Below, one piece after another: positions 1 through 8,478 of a stretch of DNA of 64,000 bases. A model generated the notes under the pieces. It saw only the letters and a list, made by a program, of their open reading frames with translations, was not told where the DNA came from and did no database searches. Both the position numbers and the translations under genes were made by a program. The stretch comes from Paracoccus sp. Z118. Lineage in GTDB: Bacteria; Pseudomonadota; Alphaproteobacteria; Rhodobacterales; Rhodobacteraceae. The DNA is taken from assembly GCF_019061185.1 (NCBI RefSeq), contig NZ_JAHQZU010000003.1:62001-126000 (forward strand), written 5' to 3'. Position 1 is the stretch's first letter. Each line of letters begins with the position of its first letter.

Positions 1-250
1 GGGTGAAGGCGCGGGACCGCGCACCGGTCAGGTTCTGGCCGTCGATCAGCACCCGCCCGCCCTCGATCGGCGCGAGCCCGCAGATGGCTCGCAGGACGGT
101 GGACTTGCCCGACCCGGATTCGCCGACAAGACCGTAGGATTCGCCCGGCTCCACCCGGAACGACACCCGGTCCACCGCGACGACGTGGCGGCGGCCCTCG
201 CCGAAGGTGACGGTCAGGTTCTCGACCTCGATGCGGGGCGGCTGGCTCAT
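1..250 (-). CDS. Oligopeptide ABC transporter ATPase, second ATP-binding subunit (partial)
   Basis: This is the N-terminal 83 residues of an ABC ATPase; the rest lies beyond the left edge. It starts MSQPPRIEVENLTVTFGEG and has a Walker A motif GESGSGKS at about residues 43-50, as in OppF/DppF proteins. Its ATG overlaps the stop of the preceding ATPase gene by 4 bases (ATGA), so it is the last visible gene of a five-gene importer operon transcribed leftwards. By family it would pair with the upstream ATPase to power import through the two permeases. The substrate cannot be read from the sequence. Confidence 0.85.
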   Translation of the reverse strand, partial: MSQPPRIEVENLTVTFGEGRRHVVAVDRVSFRVEPGESYGLVGESGSGKSTVLRAICGLAPIEGGRVLIDGQNLTGARSRAFT

Positions 251-1086
251 GCGTCGTTCCATGCGTCCTGGCGCTGCAATGTGGGCAGCGCCTCATGCCC
301 GCCGCCGATCCGGGGCAGGCAGTTCAGAAGACCCTGCGTGTAGGGATGCTGCGCCTGATGCAGAAGCGAAGCCTTGATCTCTTCCACGATACGGCCGCGA
401 TACATCACCAGCACCCGGTCGCAGAAGGTGGAGACCAGCCGCAGGTCGTGGCTGATGAAGATCAGCCCCATGCCGCGCCGCCGCACCAGATCGTCGAGGA
501 TGCGCAGCACTTCGAGCTGCACGGTCACGTCCAGCGCGGAGGTCGGCTCGTCCGCGATCAGCAGTTCGGGCTGCGTCACCAGCATCATGGCGATCATCAC
601 GCGCTGGCCCATCCCGCCGGAAAGCTCGTGCGGATAGGCCGTCAGCACCCGCTCCGGGTCGCGGATCTGCACTTCGGCCAGCATGTCGAGCGACCGTTTG
701 CGGATTTCCGCGCGCGAAGGGCGGCCGTGGACGCGCAGCGCCTCGGCGATCTGGCGGCCGACGGTCATCACCGGGTTGAGCGAATAGCGCGGGTCCTGCA
801 TCACCATGGAGATGCGGCGCCCGCGGATGGTCCGCATCTGCCGCTCGGGCAGGCCCGGCAGCTCGGTGCCGTCGAAGGTCAGGCGCGACGCCCCGACCCG
901 CCCGGGCGGGCGCACGAGGCCGAGGATCGCACGACCGGTCATCGACTTGCCCGAGCCGGACTCGCCGACGATGCCGACCCGCTCGCGCCCCACGTCGAAC
1001 GAGACGCCGCGCACGGCCTCGAACGGGCCGCGCCGGGTGTCGAAGGTCACGGTCAGATCGCGAACGGAGAGAAGCGGCGCGCTCAT
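247..1086 (-). CDS. Oligopeptide ABC transporter ATPase (DppD/OppD type)
   Basis: This is a 279-residue cytoplasmic ABC ATPase starting MSAPLLSVRDLTVTF. It carries Walker A GESGSGKS, a Q-loop in VMQDPRYSLNP, the signature LSGGMGQR and Walker B LLIADEP followed by the TSALDVT D-loop. The C-terminal oligopeptide-transporter extension is short but present (HPYTQGLLNCLPRIGG). The start was chosen because the reading frame upstream of this ATG is the shadow of the permease gene and because it overlaps the permease stop by 4 bases. It is the fourth gene of the operon. Assignment to the peptide/nickel (PepT) family is firm; the substrate is unknown. Confidence 0.92.
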   Translation of the reverse strand: MSAPLLSVRDLTVTFDTRRGPFEAVRGVSFDVGRERVGIVGESGSGKSMTGRAILGLVRPPGRVGASRLTFDGTELPGLPERQMRTIRGRRISMVMQDPRYSLNPVMTVGRQIAEALRVHGRPSRAEIRKRSLDMLAEVQIRDPERVLTAYPHELSGGMGQRVMIAMMLVTQPELLIADEPTSALDVTVQLEVLRILDDLVRRRGMGLIFISHDLRLVSTFCDRVLVMYRGRIVEEIKASLLHQAQHPYTQGLLNCLPRIGGGHEALPTLQRQDAWNDA

Positions 1087-2009
1087 TTCGTCGCCGCCCG
1101 CGGGTCCAGCACGTCGCGCAAAGCGTCGCCCAGCAGGTTGAAGCCCAAGCTGACGGTCAGGATCGCGATGCCGGGAATGGTGGCGACCCACCAGTGCGAC
1201 AGCAGATACTGCCGCCCGGTGGAGATCATCGCCCCCCATTCGGCCTGCGGCGGCTGCGCGCCGAGGCCGAGGAAGCCGAGCCCGGCGGCCGTCAGGATGA
1301 TCCCCGCCATGTCCAGCGTCACCCGCACGATCACCGAGGACAGGCACATCGGCATGACATGGCCGGTGATGATGCGGAAGGTGCTGGCGCCCTGAAGCCG
1401 GGCGGCGGCGATGTAGTCGGACCGGCGCACGGTCAGCGTCTCGGCCCGCGCAACGCGGGCGTAAGCCGGCCACGCCGTCAGCGCGATCGCCAGCACCGCG
1501 TTGAAGATGCCGGGGCCGAGGGCCGCGACGAAGGCCAGCGCGAGGATCAGCCGGGGGAACGCCAGGAAGATGTCGGTCATCCGCATCAGCACCCGGTCGG
1601 TCCAGCCGCCCATCGTCCCCGCGACGGTGCCGACGATCAGCCCGAAGACCGGCGCCGTCACCGCGACCAGCGCCACGATATACAGCGTCACCCGCGCCCC
1701 GAAGACGATGCGCGAGAAGATGTCGCGGCCAAGCTCGTCCGTGCCGAGCAGATGTCCCTCCCACCCCGGCGGGTTCAGCCGGCCGGTGAGGTTCTGGGCG
1801 TTCGGCTCATGGGTCGCGATCCACGGCGCGAACAGGGCCATCAGCACCAGAACCACGATGATCGCCAGCCCCAGCATGGCCAGCCCGTTGGACGACAGGG
1901 TGCGCCAAGCGTTCCAGATGGCGATGCTGCGCGCCTGAAAGCGCGAGCGGGGGGTGTCGGTGGAAAGCCACTCGCGCAGGGTCGGGGGGGTGGTGTGCGC
2001 CTGGCTCAT
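1083..2009 (-). CDS. Oligopeptide ABC transporter permease (DppC/OppC type)
   Basis: This is a 308-residue inner-membrane permease starting MSQAHTTPPTLREWL. It has the N-terminal cytoplasmic segment and first membrane helix typical of DppC (about residues 35-57, ending LFAPWIATHEPN), then the LLGTDELGRDIFSRIVFGAR block and an EAA-type coupling loop (ARLQGASTFRIITGHVMP). ATGA overlaps at both ends place it between the DppB-like gene and the first ATPase. The true start lies well inside the longest open frame; the N-terminal stretch of that frame is out-of-frame permease sequence. Confidence 0.92.
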   Translation of the reverse strand: MSQAHTTPPTLREWLSTDTPRSRFQARSIAIWNAWRTLSSNGLAMLGLAIIVVLVLMALFAPWIATHEPNAQNLTGRLNPPGWEGHLLGTDELGRDIFSRIVFGARVTLYIVALVAVTAPVFGLIVGTVAGTMGGWTDRVLMRMTDIFLAFPRLILALAFVAALGPGIFNAVLAIALTAWPAYARVARAETLTVRRSDYIAAARLQGASTFRIITGHVMPMCLSSVIVRVTLDMAGIILTAAGLGFLGLGAQPPQAEWGAMISTGRQYLLSHWWVATIPGIAILTVSLGFNLLGDALRDVLDPRAATK

Positions 2010-3094
2010 CGCGCCCTCGGATCGACGATGGTGTAGAGGATGTCGGACAGCAGGTTCAGCACGATGAACATCGCCCCGATCACCAGCGTCCCGCCGAGAA
2101 CTGCGTTGAAGTCGGCCGCGAACAGCGCCTGCGTGATGTAGAGCCCGAGCCCCGGCCATGCGAACACGGTTTCGGTCAGCACCGAGCCTTCCAGCAGCCC
2201 GGCATAGGACAGCACGATCACCGTGATCAGCGGGACCATCGCGTTGCCGAGCGCGTGGACCCAGACGACGCGCCATTCCGGCACGCCCTTCACCCGCGCG
2301 GCGGTGACGTATTCCTGCCCCAGCTGCTCCAGCATGAACGACCGCGTCATCCGCGAGATATAGGCCATCGAGAAATAACCCAGCACCCCAGCGGGCAGCA
2401 CCACATGGGCGAGGGCGTTGCGGAACACGTCCCACGCGCCCGACAGGGCGCTGTCGATGATGACCGAGCCGGTGCGCCGCGCCACCTCCAGCTCATAGGT
2501 GAACTGCTCGCTCACATCGAGCCGTCCCGGCCCGGCGGTCCAGCCGAGCTGGCCGTAGAAGATCAGCAGCGCGACCAGCCCCAGCCAGAAGACCGGCATC
2601 GAATAGCCCAGCAGCCCCACCACCCGGATGATATGATCGGGCCATCGCCCCTGATTGACCGCGCCGATCACCCCGGCTGGAATCCCCAGCATCACGCCGA
2701 TGATCGTCGCCAGCGTCGCCAGTTCCAGCGTGGCGGGGAAGGCGCGGCGGATATCCTCGGTCACCGGGCGCGAGGTCAGGTTCGAGCGGCCCAGATCGCC
2801 CGTCACCACGTCGCCGACATACTCCACGAACTGGACCGGCAGCGGCCGGTCAAGGCCCATCGCCTCGCGCGCGGCCTCGTATTGCGCTTGCGTCGCGCGG
2901 TCGCCGACCACGGCCAGAACCGGGTCCAGCGGCACCACGCGGGCGATCAGGAACGTCACCAGCAGCAGGCCGAACAGCGTGATCGCAAGCGAGAAGACGA
3001 AGCCAGCCGCGCGTTTCATCACGCGCGGCAGACCGGAGGAGCCGAACCGCGCGCGGCGGGGGCCGCGCGGGTTCTCGATGTCCGCGGGGGTCAT
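2006..3094 (-). CDS. Oligopeptide ABC transporter permease (DppB/OppB type)
   Basis: This is a 362-residue inner-membrane permease. After a 25-residue basic leader it shows a first transmembrane helix (FVFSLAITLFGLLLVTFLIA), a periplasmic GLDRPLPVQF segment, GDLGRS, and an EAA coupling loop (ARVKGVPEWRVVWVHALG), all characteristic of DppB. An internal ATG at residue 26 (base 3019) would give a more typical N-terminus, so the start is uncertain by 25 codons. The gene follows the binding-protein gene after 9 bases and overlaps the next permease by 4 bases, so the two permeases are probably made together as a heterodimer. Confidence 0.9.
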   Translation of the reverse strand: MTPADIENPRGPRRARFGSSGLPRVMKRAAGFVFSLAITLFGLLLVTFLIARVVPLDPVLAVVGDRATQAQYEAAREAMGLDRPLPVQFVEYVGDVVTGDLGRSNLTSRPVTEDIRRAFPATLELATLATIIGVMLGIPAGVIGAVNQGRWPDHIIRVVGLLGYSMPVFWLGLVALLIFYGQLGWTAGPGRLDVSEQFTYELEVARRTGSVIIDSALSGAWDVFRNALAHVVLPAGVLGYFSMAYISRMTRSFMLEQLGQEYVTAARVKGVPEWRVVWVHALGNAMVPLITVIVLSYAGLLEGSVLTETVFAWPGLGLYITQALFAADFNAVLGGTLVIGAMFIVLNLLSDILYTIVDPRAR

Positions 3095-3103
3095 CGGCCC
3101 GGC

Positions 3104-4723
3104 TTACTCGGACTTCGTGACCGGCCAGTAGAAGGCCGAGGCGACCGCGCCGCCAGCGGTGAAGCCCTCGACGTTGTCCTGCATCGCGGTCTGCTCCACG
3201 CGCTGGAACAGGATCATGAAGGGCGACGTCGCCTGGCTGATGCGCTGCATCTCCTCATACATGCCGCGGCGGGTCGCCTCGTCCTGCTCGACCACGGCGG
3301 CCTCCACCATCGGCGAGGTCTCGGTCGCGGCATAGGCGTTGCGCCAGGCGAGGTTGCCGGTCAGCTGCGCCTCGTCCGAGTTGTCGGGGTTCAGCGCGAA
3401 GACCGAAGCGTTGGTGTGCGGGTCGGGATAATCCGGCCCCCAGGTCTGCAGCGTCAGCTCGTGGTTGCGGGCGCGATAGATCGACAGCGACTCGGCCCCG
3501 GTGACCGAGCGGATCGACATGTCGATGCCAAGCTGCGACAGCGAGCCCTGCATCGCCTGGCTGATGTCGATGCGCTCCTGCTCGTTGCGGATCAGCATCT
3601 CGATCTGGAAACCGTCAGCATAGCCCGCCTCGGCCAGCAGCGCCTTGGCCTTTTCCACGTCCAGCGAGAACGGCTTGTCCTCGATCGCCCCGAGGAAGCC
3701 CGCCGGCAGGAAGGACTGGTGGACGACGTTGGTGCCCTTGACGATGGAATCGGCCATACCCTGATAGTCGATCCCGTATTTCAGTGCCTCCAGCACCTTC
3801 GGGTTCGACAGGATCTCGTGCTTCTGGTTGGCCGAGACGTAATAGAGTTGCCCGCGCAGGTTCTCCTCGATCTTCACGCCCTCGTTGCCGCGGATCGCCT
3901 CGACATCGGTGGGCGTCATGTTGCGGGCCATGTCCACGTCGCCCGCCTCCAGTTGCAGGCGCTGGCTGGCGGGTTCGAGGACGTGGCGCACGAATACCCG
4001 CTTCATCGCAAGCTCATCCGCGCGGTGCCAGTTGGGGTTGGCTTCCAGGATCACGGATTCGTTCGGCGACCACGAGCGCAGCGTGTAGGGGCCGGAGCCG
4101 GCCGAGTTGCGGTTCAGCCATTCATGGCCGAAATCCTCGCCCTGCGCGTTGGCCATGACCGTTTCCATGTCCACGATCGAGCCCGCCTCGGCGGTCAGCG
4201 CGTTATACAGGAAGGACGGGGCAAAGGGGCGGTCGGTCTCGATCACCAGCGTCCGGTCGTCGGTCGCCCGGACCTTCTGGTCCACGGTCTCCGGCGTCAG
4301 GCCGAACTGTCCGATCACGAAGGACGGGGTCAGGTTCAGCTTGACCACCCGCTGCAGCGAGAAGGCGGCGTCCTGCGCCCGCACCGGGTTGCCCGAGGCG
4401 AACTTGCGCCCCTCGGCCATGGTGAAGGTGAAGGTCTGGCCATCCTCGGACACCGACCATTCCGAGGCGAGGCCGGGGATCGGCGTCAGCGTCTCGGGGT
4501 CAAGCTCGACCAGCGTCTCGTAGATGTTGTTGATCTGGTCCTGGCCCGAGAATTCGAAGCTCTGCGCCGGGTCCAGCGAGATCAGGTCGTCGATCGAGGT
4601 CGCGATGACCAGCGTGTCGGGCGGGGTATCGGCGCTCGCAAGCGGTGCGGCAAGCAACAGCCCGCCCACGAGGACAGTGCTGGTCAGGAGAGAGGCGCGG
4701 AGATGGAACACGGAAGACCTCAT
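3104..4723 (-). CDS. ABC transporter substrate-binding protein, peptide/nickel family 5
   Basis: This is a 539-residue periplasmic binding protein. From the chosen ATG it begins with a classic signal peptide (MRSSVFHLRASLLTSTVLVGG, cleavage expected after ASA near residue 31). The mature protein opens DTPPDTLVIATSIDDLISLDPA and contains YETLVELDPET, FTMAEGRKFASGNPV and the long family-5 (SBP_bac_5) fold. The frame is open 24 codons further upstream, but that segment lacks signal-peptide character. It is the first gene of the importer operon, and the other four follow with gaps or overlaps of under 10 bases. Peptides, opines or similar solutes are possible; nothing here decides between them. 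Confidence 0.92.
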   Translation of the reverse strand: MRSSVFHLRASLLTSTVLVGGLLLAAPLASADTPPDTLVIATSIDDLISLDPAQSFEFSGQDQINNIYETLVELDPETLTPIPGLASEWSVSEDGQTFTFTMAEGRKFASGNPVRAQDAAFSLQRVVKLNLTPSFVIGQFGLTPETVDQKVRATDDRTLVIETDRPFAPSFLYNALTAEAGSIVDMETVMANAQGEDFGHEWLNRNSAGSGPYTLRSWSPNESVILEANPNWHRADELAMKRVFVRHVLEPASQRLQLEAGDVDMARNMTPTDVEAIRGNEGVKIEENLRGQLYYVSANQKHEILSNPKVLEALKYGIDYQGMADSIVKGTNVVHQSFLPAGFLGAIEDKPFSLDVEKAKALLAEAGYADGFQIEMLIRNEQERIDISQAMQGSLSQLGIDMSIRSVTGAESLSIYRARNHELTLQTWGPDYPDPHTNASVFALNPDNSDEAQLTGNLAWRNAYAATETSPMVEAAVVEQDEATRRGMYEEMQRISQATSPFMILFQRVEQTAMQDNVEGFTAGGAVASAFYWPVTKSE

Positions 4724-4863
4724 GTGCAAGCGGCCGATGGGATTGTCTGATCGCCCAGGCGAATGGGCGAACGCTATGTCACGTTTCCGTTCCATGCAAC
4801 GATGTTAGTCGGCCCTGCCGCAGCGGCACCTCCGCACGGCGCGGGCGGGATCGGCGTTCGGGA

Positions 4864-5607
4864 TCAGCGCATCCGCAGCCCGCCATCCAGCCGGATCGTC
4901 TCGCCGTTCAGGTATCCCATCTCGACGATGAAGGCGGCGGTGCGGGCGTATTCCTCGGGATCGCCGAGGCGTTTCGGGAACGTCACCTCGGCGGCGAGGC
5001 TGTCCTGTACCTCGTCCGGCAACCCGCGCAACATGGGCGTTCCGAAGATGCCGGGTGCGATGGCGCAGACGCGGATGCCCGAGCGGGCGAGATCGCGCGC
5101 GATCGGCAGCGTCATGCCCGCGATCCCGGCCTTGGATGCCGCATAGGCCGCCTGTCCGGCCTGCCCGTCGAACGCCGCGATCGAGGCGGTGTTGACGATC
5201 ACGCCGTTCTCCTCTCGGCCGTTCCGGGCCATTTCGGCGGCAGCGAGCCGCAGCACGTTGAAGCTGCCGATCAGGTTGATGTCGATGGTACGGCGGAAGC
5301 TGTCCAGCTTGTGCGGCCCCTCGCGGCCCACGGTCTTCTCGCCGATGGCGATGCCCGCGCAGTTCACGCAAACGTCGATCCCGCCCATCCGCTCCACCGC
5401 CTGCGCGATGGCCGCCGCGACGCTGCCTTCGTCGGTCACGTCGGTCTGGACGAACCCGGCACCGATCCCGGCGGCGAAATCCCGGCCCCCCGCGTCGCGG
5501 TCGAGGATCGTGACTTCGGCGCCGCGGCTGCGGAAATGCTGCGCGGTCGCGGCCCCGAGGCCGGAGGCGCCGCCGGTGACGATGGCTCGGGCGGTGGACA
5601 GGTCCAT
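4864..5607 (-). CDS. SDR-family 3-hydroxyacyl-CoA dehydrogenase (HSD10-like)
   Basis: This is a 247-residue short-chain dehydrogenase/reductase. The NAD-binding TGGASGLG motif is at residues 11-18, NCAG at 82-85, and the catalytic Ser142, Tyr155 and Lys159 lie in NTAS and YAASK. The segment [20 protein letters not shown] with [10 protein letters not shown] and the C-terminal [14 protein letters not shown] closely resemble type-2 3-hydroxyacyl-CoA dehydrogenases (HSD17B10), which oxidise short branched acyl-CoA intermediates of isoleucine and fatty-acid breakdown. The start is the first ATG in front of the Rossmann fold, preceded by GAGGGAAACGACC. Single gene, same strand as the peptide importer. 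The family is sure, the exact substrate less so. Confidence 0.9.
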   Translation of the reverse strand: MDLSTARAIVTGGASGLGAATAQHFRSRGAEVTILDRDAGGRDFAAGIGAGFVQTDVTDEGSVAAAIAQAVERMGGIDVCVNCAGIAIGEKTVGREGPHKLDSFRRTIDINLIGSFNVLRLAAAEMARNGREENGVIVNTASIAAFDGQAGQAAYAASKAGIAGMTLPIARDLARSGIRVCAIAPGIFGTPMLRGLPDEVQDSLAAEVTFPKRLGDPEEYARTAAFIVEMGYLNGETIRLDGGLRMR

Positions 5608-5752
5608 GGTCGTTTCCCTCGTTCTGCGGCGCGATCCTAGCAGCGGCAAGCGGCGCGGCAAGGGCGGGGCCGCGATGGAAGCACCGCCGTTAACCATTCC
5701 TAAACCAGTTTTCCCGCATGGTCCGGCGACGAAACCGAAACAGCCGGTCCCC

Positions 5753-6382
5753 ATGCGCCGACTCGCGCCGATCCTCTGCTGCGCCCTCGCCCTGCCTCTG
5801 CCCGCGACGGCGGGGAACGGGATATGGACGCAGCTCGATTTCTCGAACGAGGGCGGTCTGCTGGTCACGAATGTCGAGCGTGGGCGGCAGGTCTATGGCC
5901 TCGTGGTCGGCAGCGACGATCAGTCTTGGGTCACGCTATCGCTCCTGCGGACGTGGCAGTTCGGAAACCCGGACGCGCCGTGGAAGCTGCGGGCGGGAAC
6001 GGCGCTGAAGGCCGAGGAGATCGGCTGGTGGGAGGCGGAGGAGCAGGATTACGCATATTGCGACGCCGAGATGCAGGATTGCTACGGCGCCCGCGCCGGG
6101 GTGCGGCTTCAGGTGGACCGCTGGAAATCATACGAGAGCCTCGGCCTGTATCTCATGGCCGACTACAGCAGCATCGACAACGCGCGGCTGGGTGTCGCCG
6201 GGCTGACGCATCTGCCGACCGGATTCGGCGGGCAGATATCGGTTTATGACGACGATGACGGCGCGACGGTTCCGGCGGTCATGGTCTCCATGAAGCTGCT
6301 GGACACCGGGTTCTCGCTGCGCGCCGGGCACAAGTTCGTGGAGGAGGAGACCTTCCTCGGCCTCAGCTTCTCGACCTACTGA
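5753..6382 (+). CDS. Small exported protein of unknown function
   Basis: This is a 209-residue protein with an N-terminal signal peptide ([20 protein letters not shown], cleavage near residue 20). The mature part is rich in aromatic residues and alternating polar/apolar stretches ([32 protein letters not shown], a C-terminal LGLSFSTY ending in an aromatic residue), consistent with a small beta-barrel or periplasmic beta protein. Two cysteines lie close together (YCDAEMQDC). I do not recognise the family. The start was chosen for the signal peptide; the longer open frame upstream is the SDR gene's shadow. It is divergent from the SDR gene and convergent with metA. Confidence 0.7.
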   Translation: MRRLAPILCCALALPLPATAGNGIWTQLDFSNEGGLLVTNVERGRQVYGLVVGSDDQSWVTLSLLRTWQFGNPDAPWKLRAGTALKAEEIGWWEAEEQDYAYCDAEMQDCYGARAGVRLQVDRWKSYESLGLYLMADYSSIDNARLGVAGLTHLPTGFGGQISVYDDDDGATVPAVMVSMKLLDTGFSLRAGHKFVEEETFLGLSFSTY

Positions 6383-6505
6383 GCAAAGCTTTCCCGCGCG
6401 ATTTCCCGTCCGGCGGTGATCTTGGGGACGGGAGCGCCGATCAGCTTCTTGCCGTTGTCCACTGCCCGCAGTCGGTGATCCGACCGACCAGCGGCATCTC
6501 GCCGC

Positions 6506-7435
6506 TCATGGGTTGCTGCCGATGTCCCGCAGGTCGAAGGGCGTCGTCTGGTAGATCTCGTTGATCCAGTTGCCGTAGAGCAGATGGGCGTGGCTGCGCC
6601 AGCGGTTCGACGGGCACTGCGTCGGATCGTCGCCAGGATAGTAGTTCGCCGGCACGTTGATCGGCTTTCCGGCCTCGACGTCGCGGTCGTATTCTTCCTT
6701 CAGCGTGCCGGAATCGTATTCCAGGTGGTTGAAGATGAACAGCATCCGCTGCGCCCGGTCCTCGATCAGGCACGGGCCGACCTGCTCCGAGGCGAGCAGC
6801 GTGCTCAGCGCGGGGCGGGCATCGATGTCGTCCTGCCGCACCTCGGTCCAGCGGCTGACGGGGATCAGCACGTCGTCGGAAAATCCGCGCAGGAACGGGG
6901 AGGCGGGGGCGAGGTTCTGATGGCGGAAGCAGCCGAACGCCTTGCGGACCAGCGTGTGCTTGGGCAGGCCGTGGAAATGCCAGGCCATCGCCATCCCGCC
7001 CCAGCAGACGCCGAAACTGGAATGGACGTGGCTGCGCGACCAGTCGAAAACCCGGCGCAGCTCGTCCCAGTAGGTCACCTCCTCGAACGGCAGATGCTCG
7101 ATGGGTGCGCCGGTGACGATCAGCCCGTCGAACCGCTCGCCCGACGCCGCGACCTCGTTGAAGGGGCGATAGAAGGACGCCAGGTGGTCGGCGGCCGTGT
7201 TCTTGGATTCGTGGTCCGACATGCGGATCAGCGACAGGTCGATCTGAAGCGGAGTCGCCCCGATCAGCCGGGCGAACTGGTTCTCGGTCTGGATCTTCTT
7301 GGGCATTAGGTTCAGCAGGGCGATCCGCAGCGGCCGGATGTCCTGCGTGGCGGCCCGCCCCGGCGACATGACCATGACGCCTTCGCGCGACAGGATGTCG
7401 TAGGCGGGCAGGTCTTCGTGCAGGGTGATCGGCAT
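6506..7435 (-). CDS. metA: Homoserine O-acyltransferase (MetA family), predicted acetyl-CoA type
   Basis: This is a 309-residue cytosolic enzyme activating homoserine for methionine synthesis. It aligns along its length with E. coli MetA with a two-residue offset: [14 protein letters not shown], the nucleophile Cys144 in FGVCWGG, and the His237/Glu239 pair in FNHLEYD. The position that in E. coli is Gly111 (GAPLG) is Glu113 here (GAPIE). In characterised family members Gly goes with succinyl-CoA and Glu with acetyl-CoA, so this enzyme probably makes O-acetylhomoserine despite the metA name. The upstream ATPase gene ends at the base next to this ATG, so the two are co-transcribed and perhaps translationally coupled. 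Confidence 0.93.
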   Translation of the reverse strand: MPITLHEDLPAYDILSREGVMVMSPGRAATQDIRPLRIALLNLMPKKIQTENQFARLIGATPLQIDLSLIRMSDHESKNTAADHLASFYRPFNEVAASGERFDGLIVTGAPIEHLPFEEVTYWDELRRVFDWSRSHVHSSFGVCWGGMAMAWHFHGLPKHTLVRKAFGCFRHQNLAPASPFLRGFSDDVLIPVSRWTEVRQDDIDARPALSTLLASEQVGPCLIEDRAQRMLFIFNHLEYDSGTLKEEYDRDVEAGKPINVPANYYPGDDPTQCPSNRWRSHAHLLYGNWINEIYQTTPFDLRDIGSNP

Positions 7436-8335
7436 TCAGGCCGTTCCTCGGGTCAGCAATTCGGCAGGGGCGGCGGCGCGGGGCAGGGCCTTCGCGTCGA
7501 TGGCCCCGGCGATCAGGTCGGTGAAATCCTCGGGCGTCCTCACCCGCGCCACGTCATCGGCGTCCACGGTGACGCCGCGCTTCGCCATCGCCGCATAGCG
7601 CGGCTGGCGATGGGCGAGGGCGCGGGCATAGGCCCAGCGGATGAAGGCGTCGGGATCGACCGGGCCAGGCCGGGCGCGCCCGTATTCGGCCCAGGCGTCC
7701 AGCAGGAACTGGGGCTGGTAATACATCGGCTTCGGCGCCCGGTCGAAGCGGCGCACCAGCTCCGCCGTGTGATCGTCGCTGCCCCGGATCCAGACCGGCA
7801 GCAGCAGCCCGTCCAGCGCCGACAGCACCGGATCGTCGGGATCGTCCGGGTCCACCACCTCGCAGATCGACCCCGAGGTGTCGCAGACGAAATGCGCATA
7901 GCCATAGATCGCCCGCGCCCGGTCGATGAAATGGGCGCTGTCCAGCATCGCCGCGATCTCTGCCGCGCGGTGCTGGTTCTGGCGCTTCATGTAGTCGTCG
8001 AACGCCAGCCCCCCCAGCGCCGGATCGCCCGGCTTGCCGAGATACGTCGAAAGCGGGGCGAGGTTGTCGAAGGTGATGTTCGATTCGATCCGCACCGAAT
8101 CCGTCATCAGCAACTCGCGCAGCAGCGGCACCTGCATCGCGTGGCGTTTGAAGTCGTCGGCGATCAGCTCGCCCATGTAGCGGGTGCCGATGCGGTAATC
8201 GACGCTGTAGTGGAACCACGCGCCCGACCGCCGCAGCATCGAGGCGATATGCGTCTTGCCGAGGCCCGACATGCCGAACAGCATGACACGTTTCGCGCCC
8301 GCCTCGCGCCATGCCTTCCCGCTGCCGTAGATCAT
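7436..8335 (-). CDS. P-loop ATPase of unknown role, linked to metA
   Basis: This is a 299-residue cytosolic protein beginning MIYGSGKAWREAGAKRVMLFGMSGLGKTH, with a Walker A motif (GMSGLGKT) about 20 residues in. It then has an acidic, aromatic-rich body (FHYSVDYRIGTRYMGELIADD, FVCDTSGSICEVVDPDDP) with no membrane segment. The early P-loop and the CDTSGS stretch recall small nucleotide kinases or shikimate-kinase-like folds, but I cannot name the family. The start at this ATG places the P-loop as in other kinases; the 29 upstream codons of the open frame look non-coding. It is transcribed directly into metA with no gap, suggesting a link to sulfur amino-acid metabolism. Confidence 0.75.
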   Translation of the reverse strand: MIYGSGKAWREAGAKRVMLFGMSGLGKTHIASMLRRSGAWFHYSVDYRIGTRYMGELIADDFKRHAMQVPLLRELLMTDSVRIESNITFDNLAPLSTYLGKPGDPALGGLAFDDYMKRQNQHRAAEIAAMLDSAHFIDRARAIYGYAHFVCDTSGSICEVVDPDDPDDPVLSALDGLLLPVWIRGSDDHTAELVRRFDRAPKPMYYQPQFLLDAWAEYGRARPGPVDPDAFIRWAYARALAHRQPRYAAMAKRGVTVDADDVARVRTPEDFTDLIAGAIDAKALPRAAAPAELLTRGTA

Positions 8336-8478
8336 CCGTGCCCCCGTCCTGTTCTGCCCCGCTAGGTAAGCGCCCGCGCCACCATTGGAAAGGGCAGGGC
8401 GGGGGCGGGCGGCGCTGTTCACGGTTGCGCGAGCGGAGCCGCCCGTTCACAGTCCGCTCACGGGATCAGTGAGGATCG

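Noticed and set aside
8336..8478. SAM riboswitch upstream of the ATPase-metA operon
   Set aside because: SAM-II elements often precede metA in alphaproteobacteria, so I looked in the leader, but I could not find the pseudoknot pattern. metA itself has no upstream gap.
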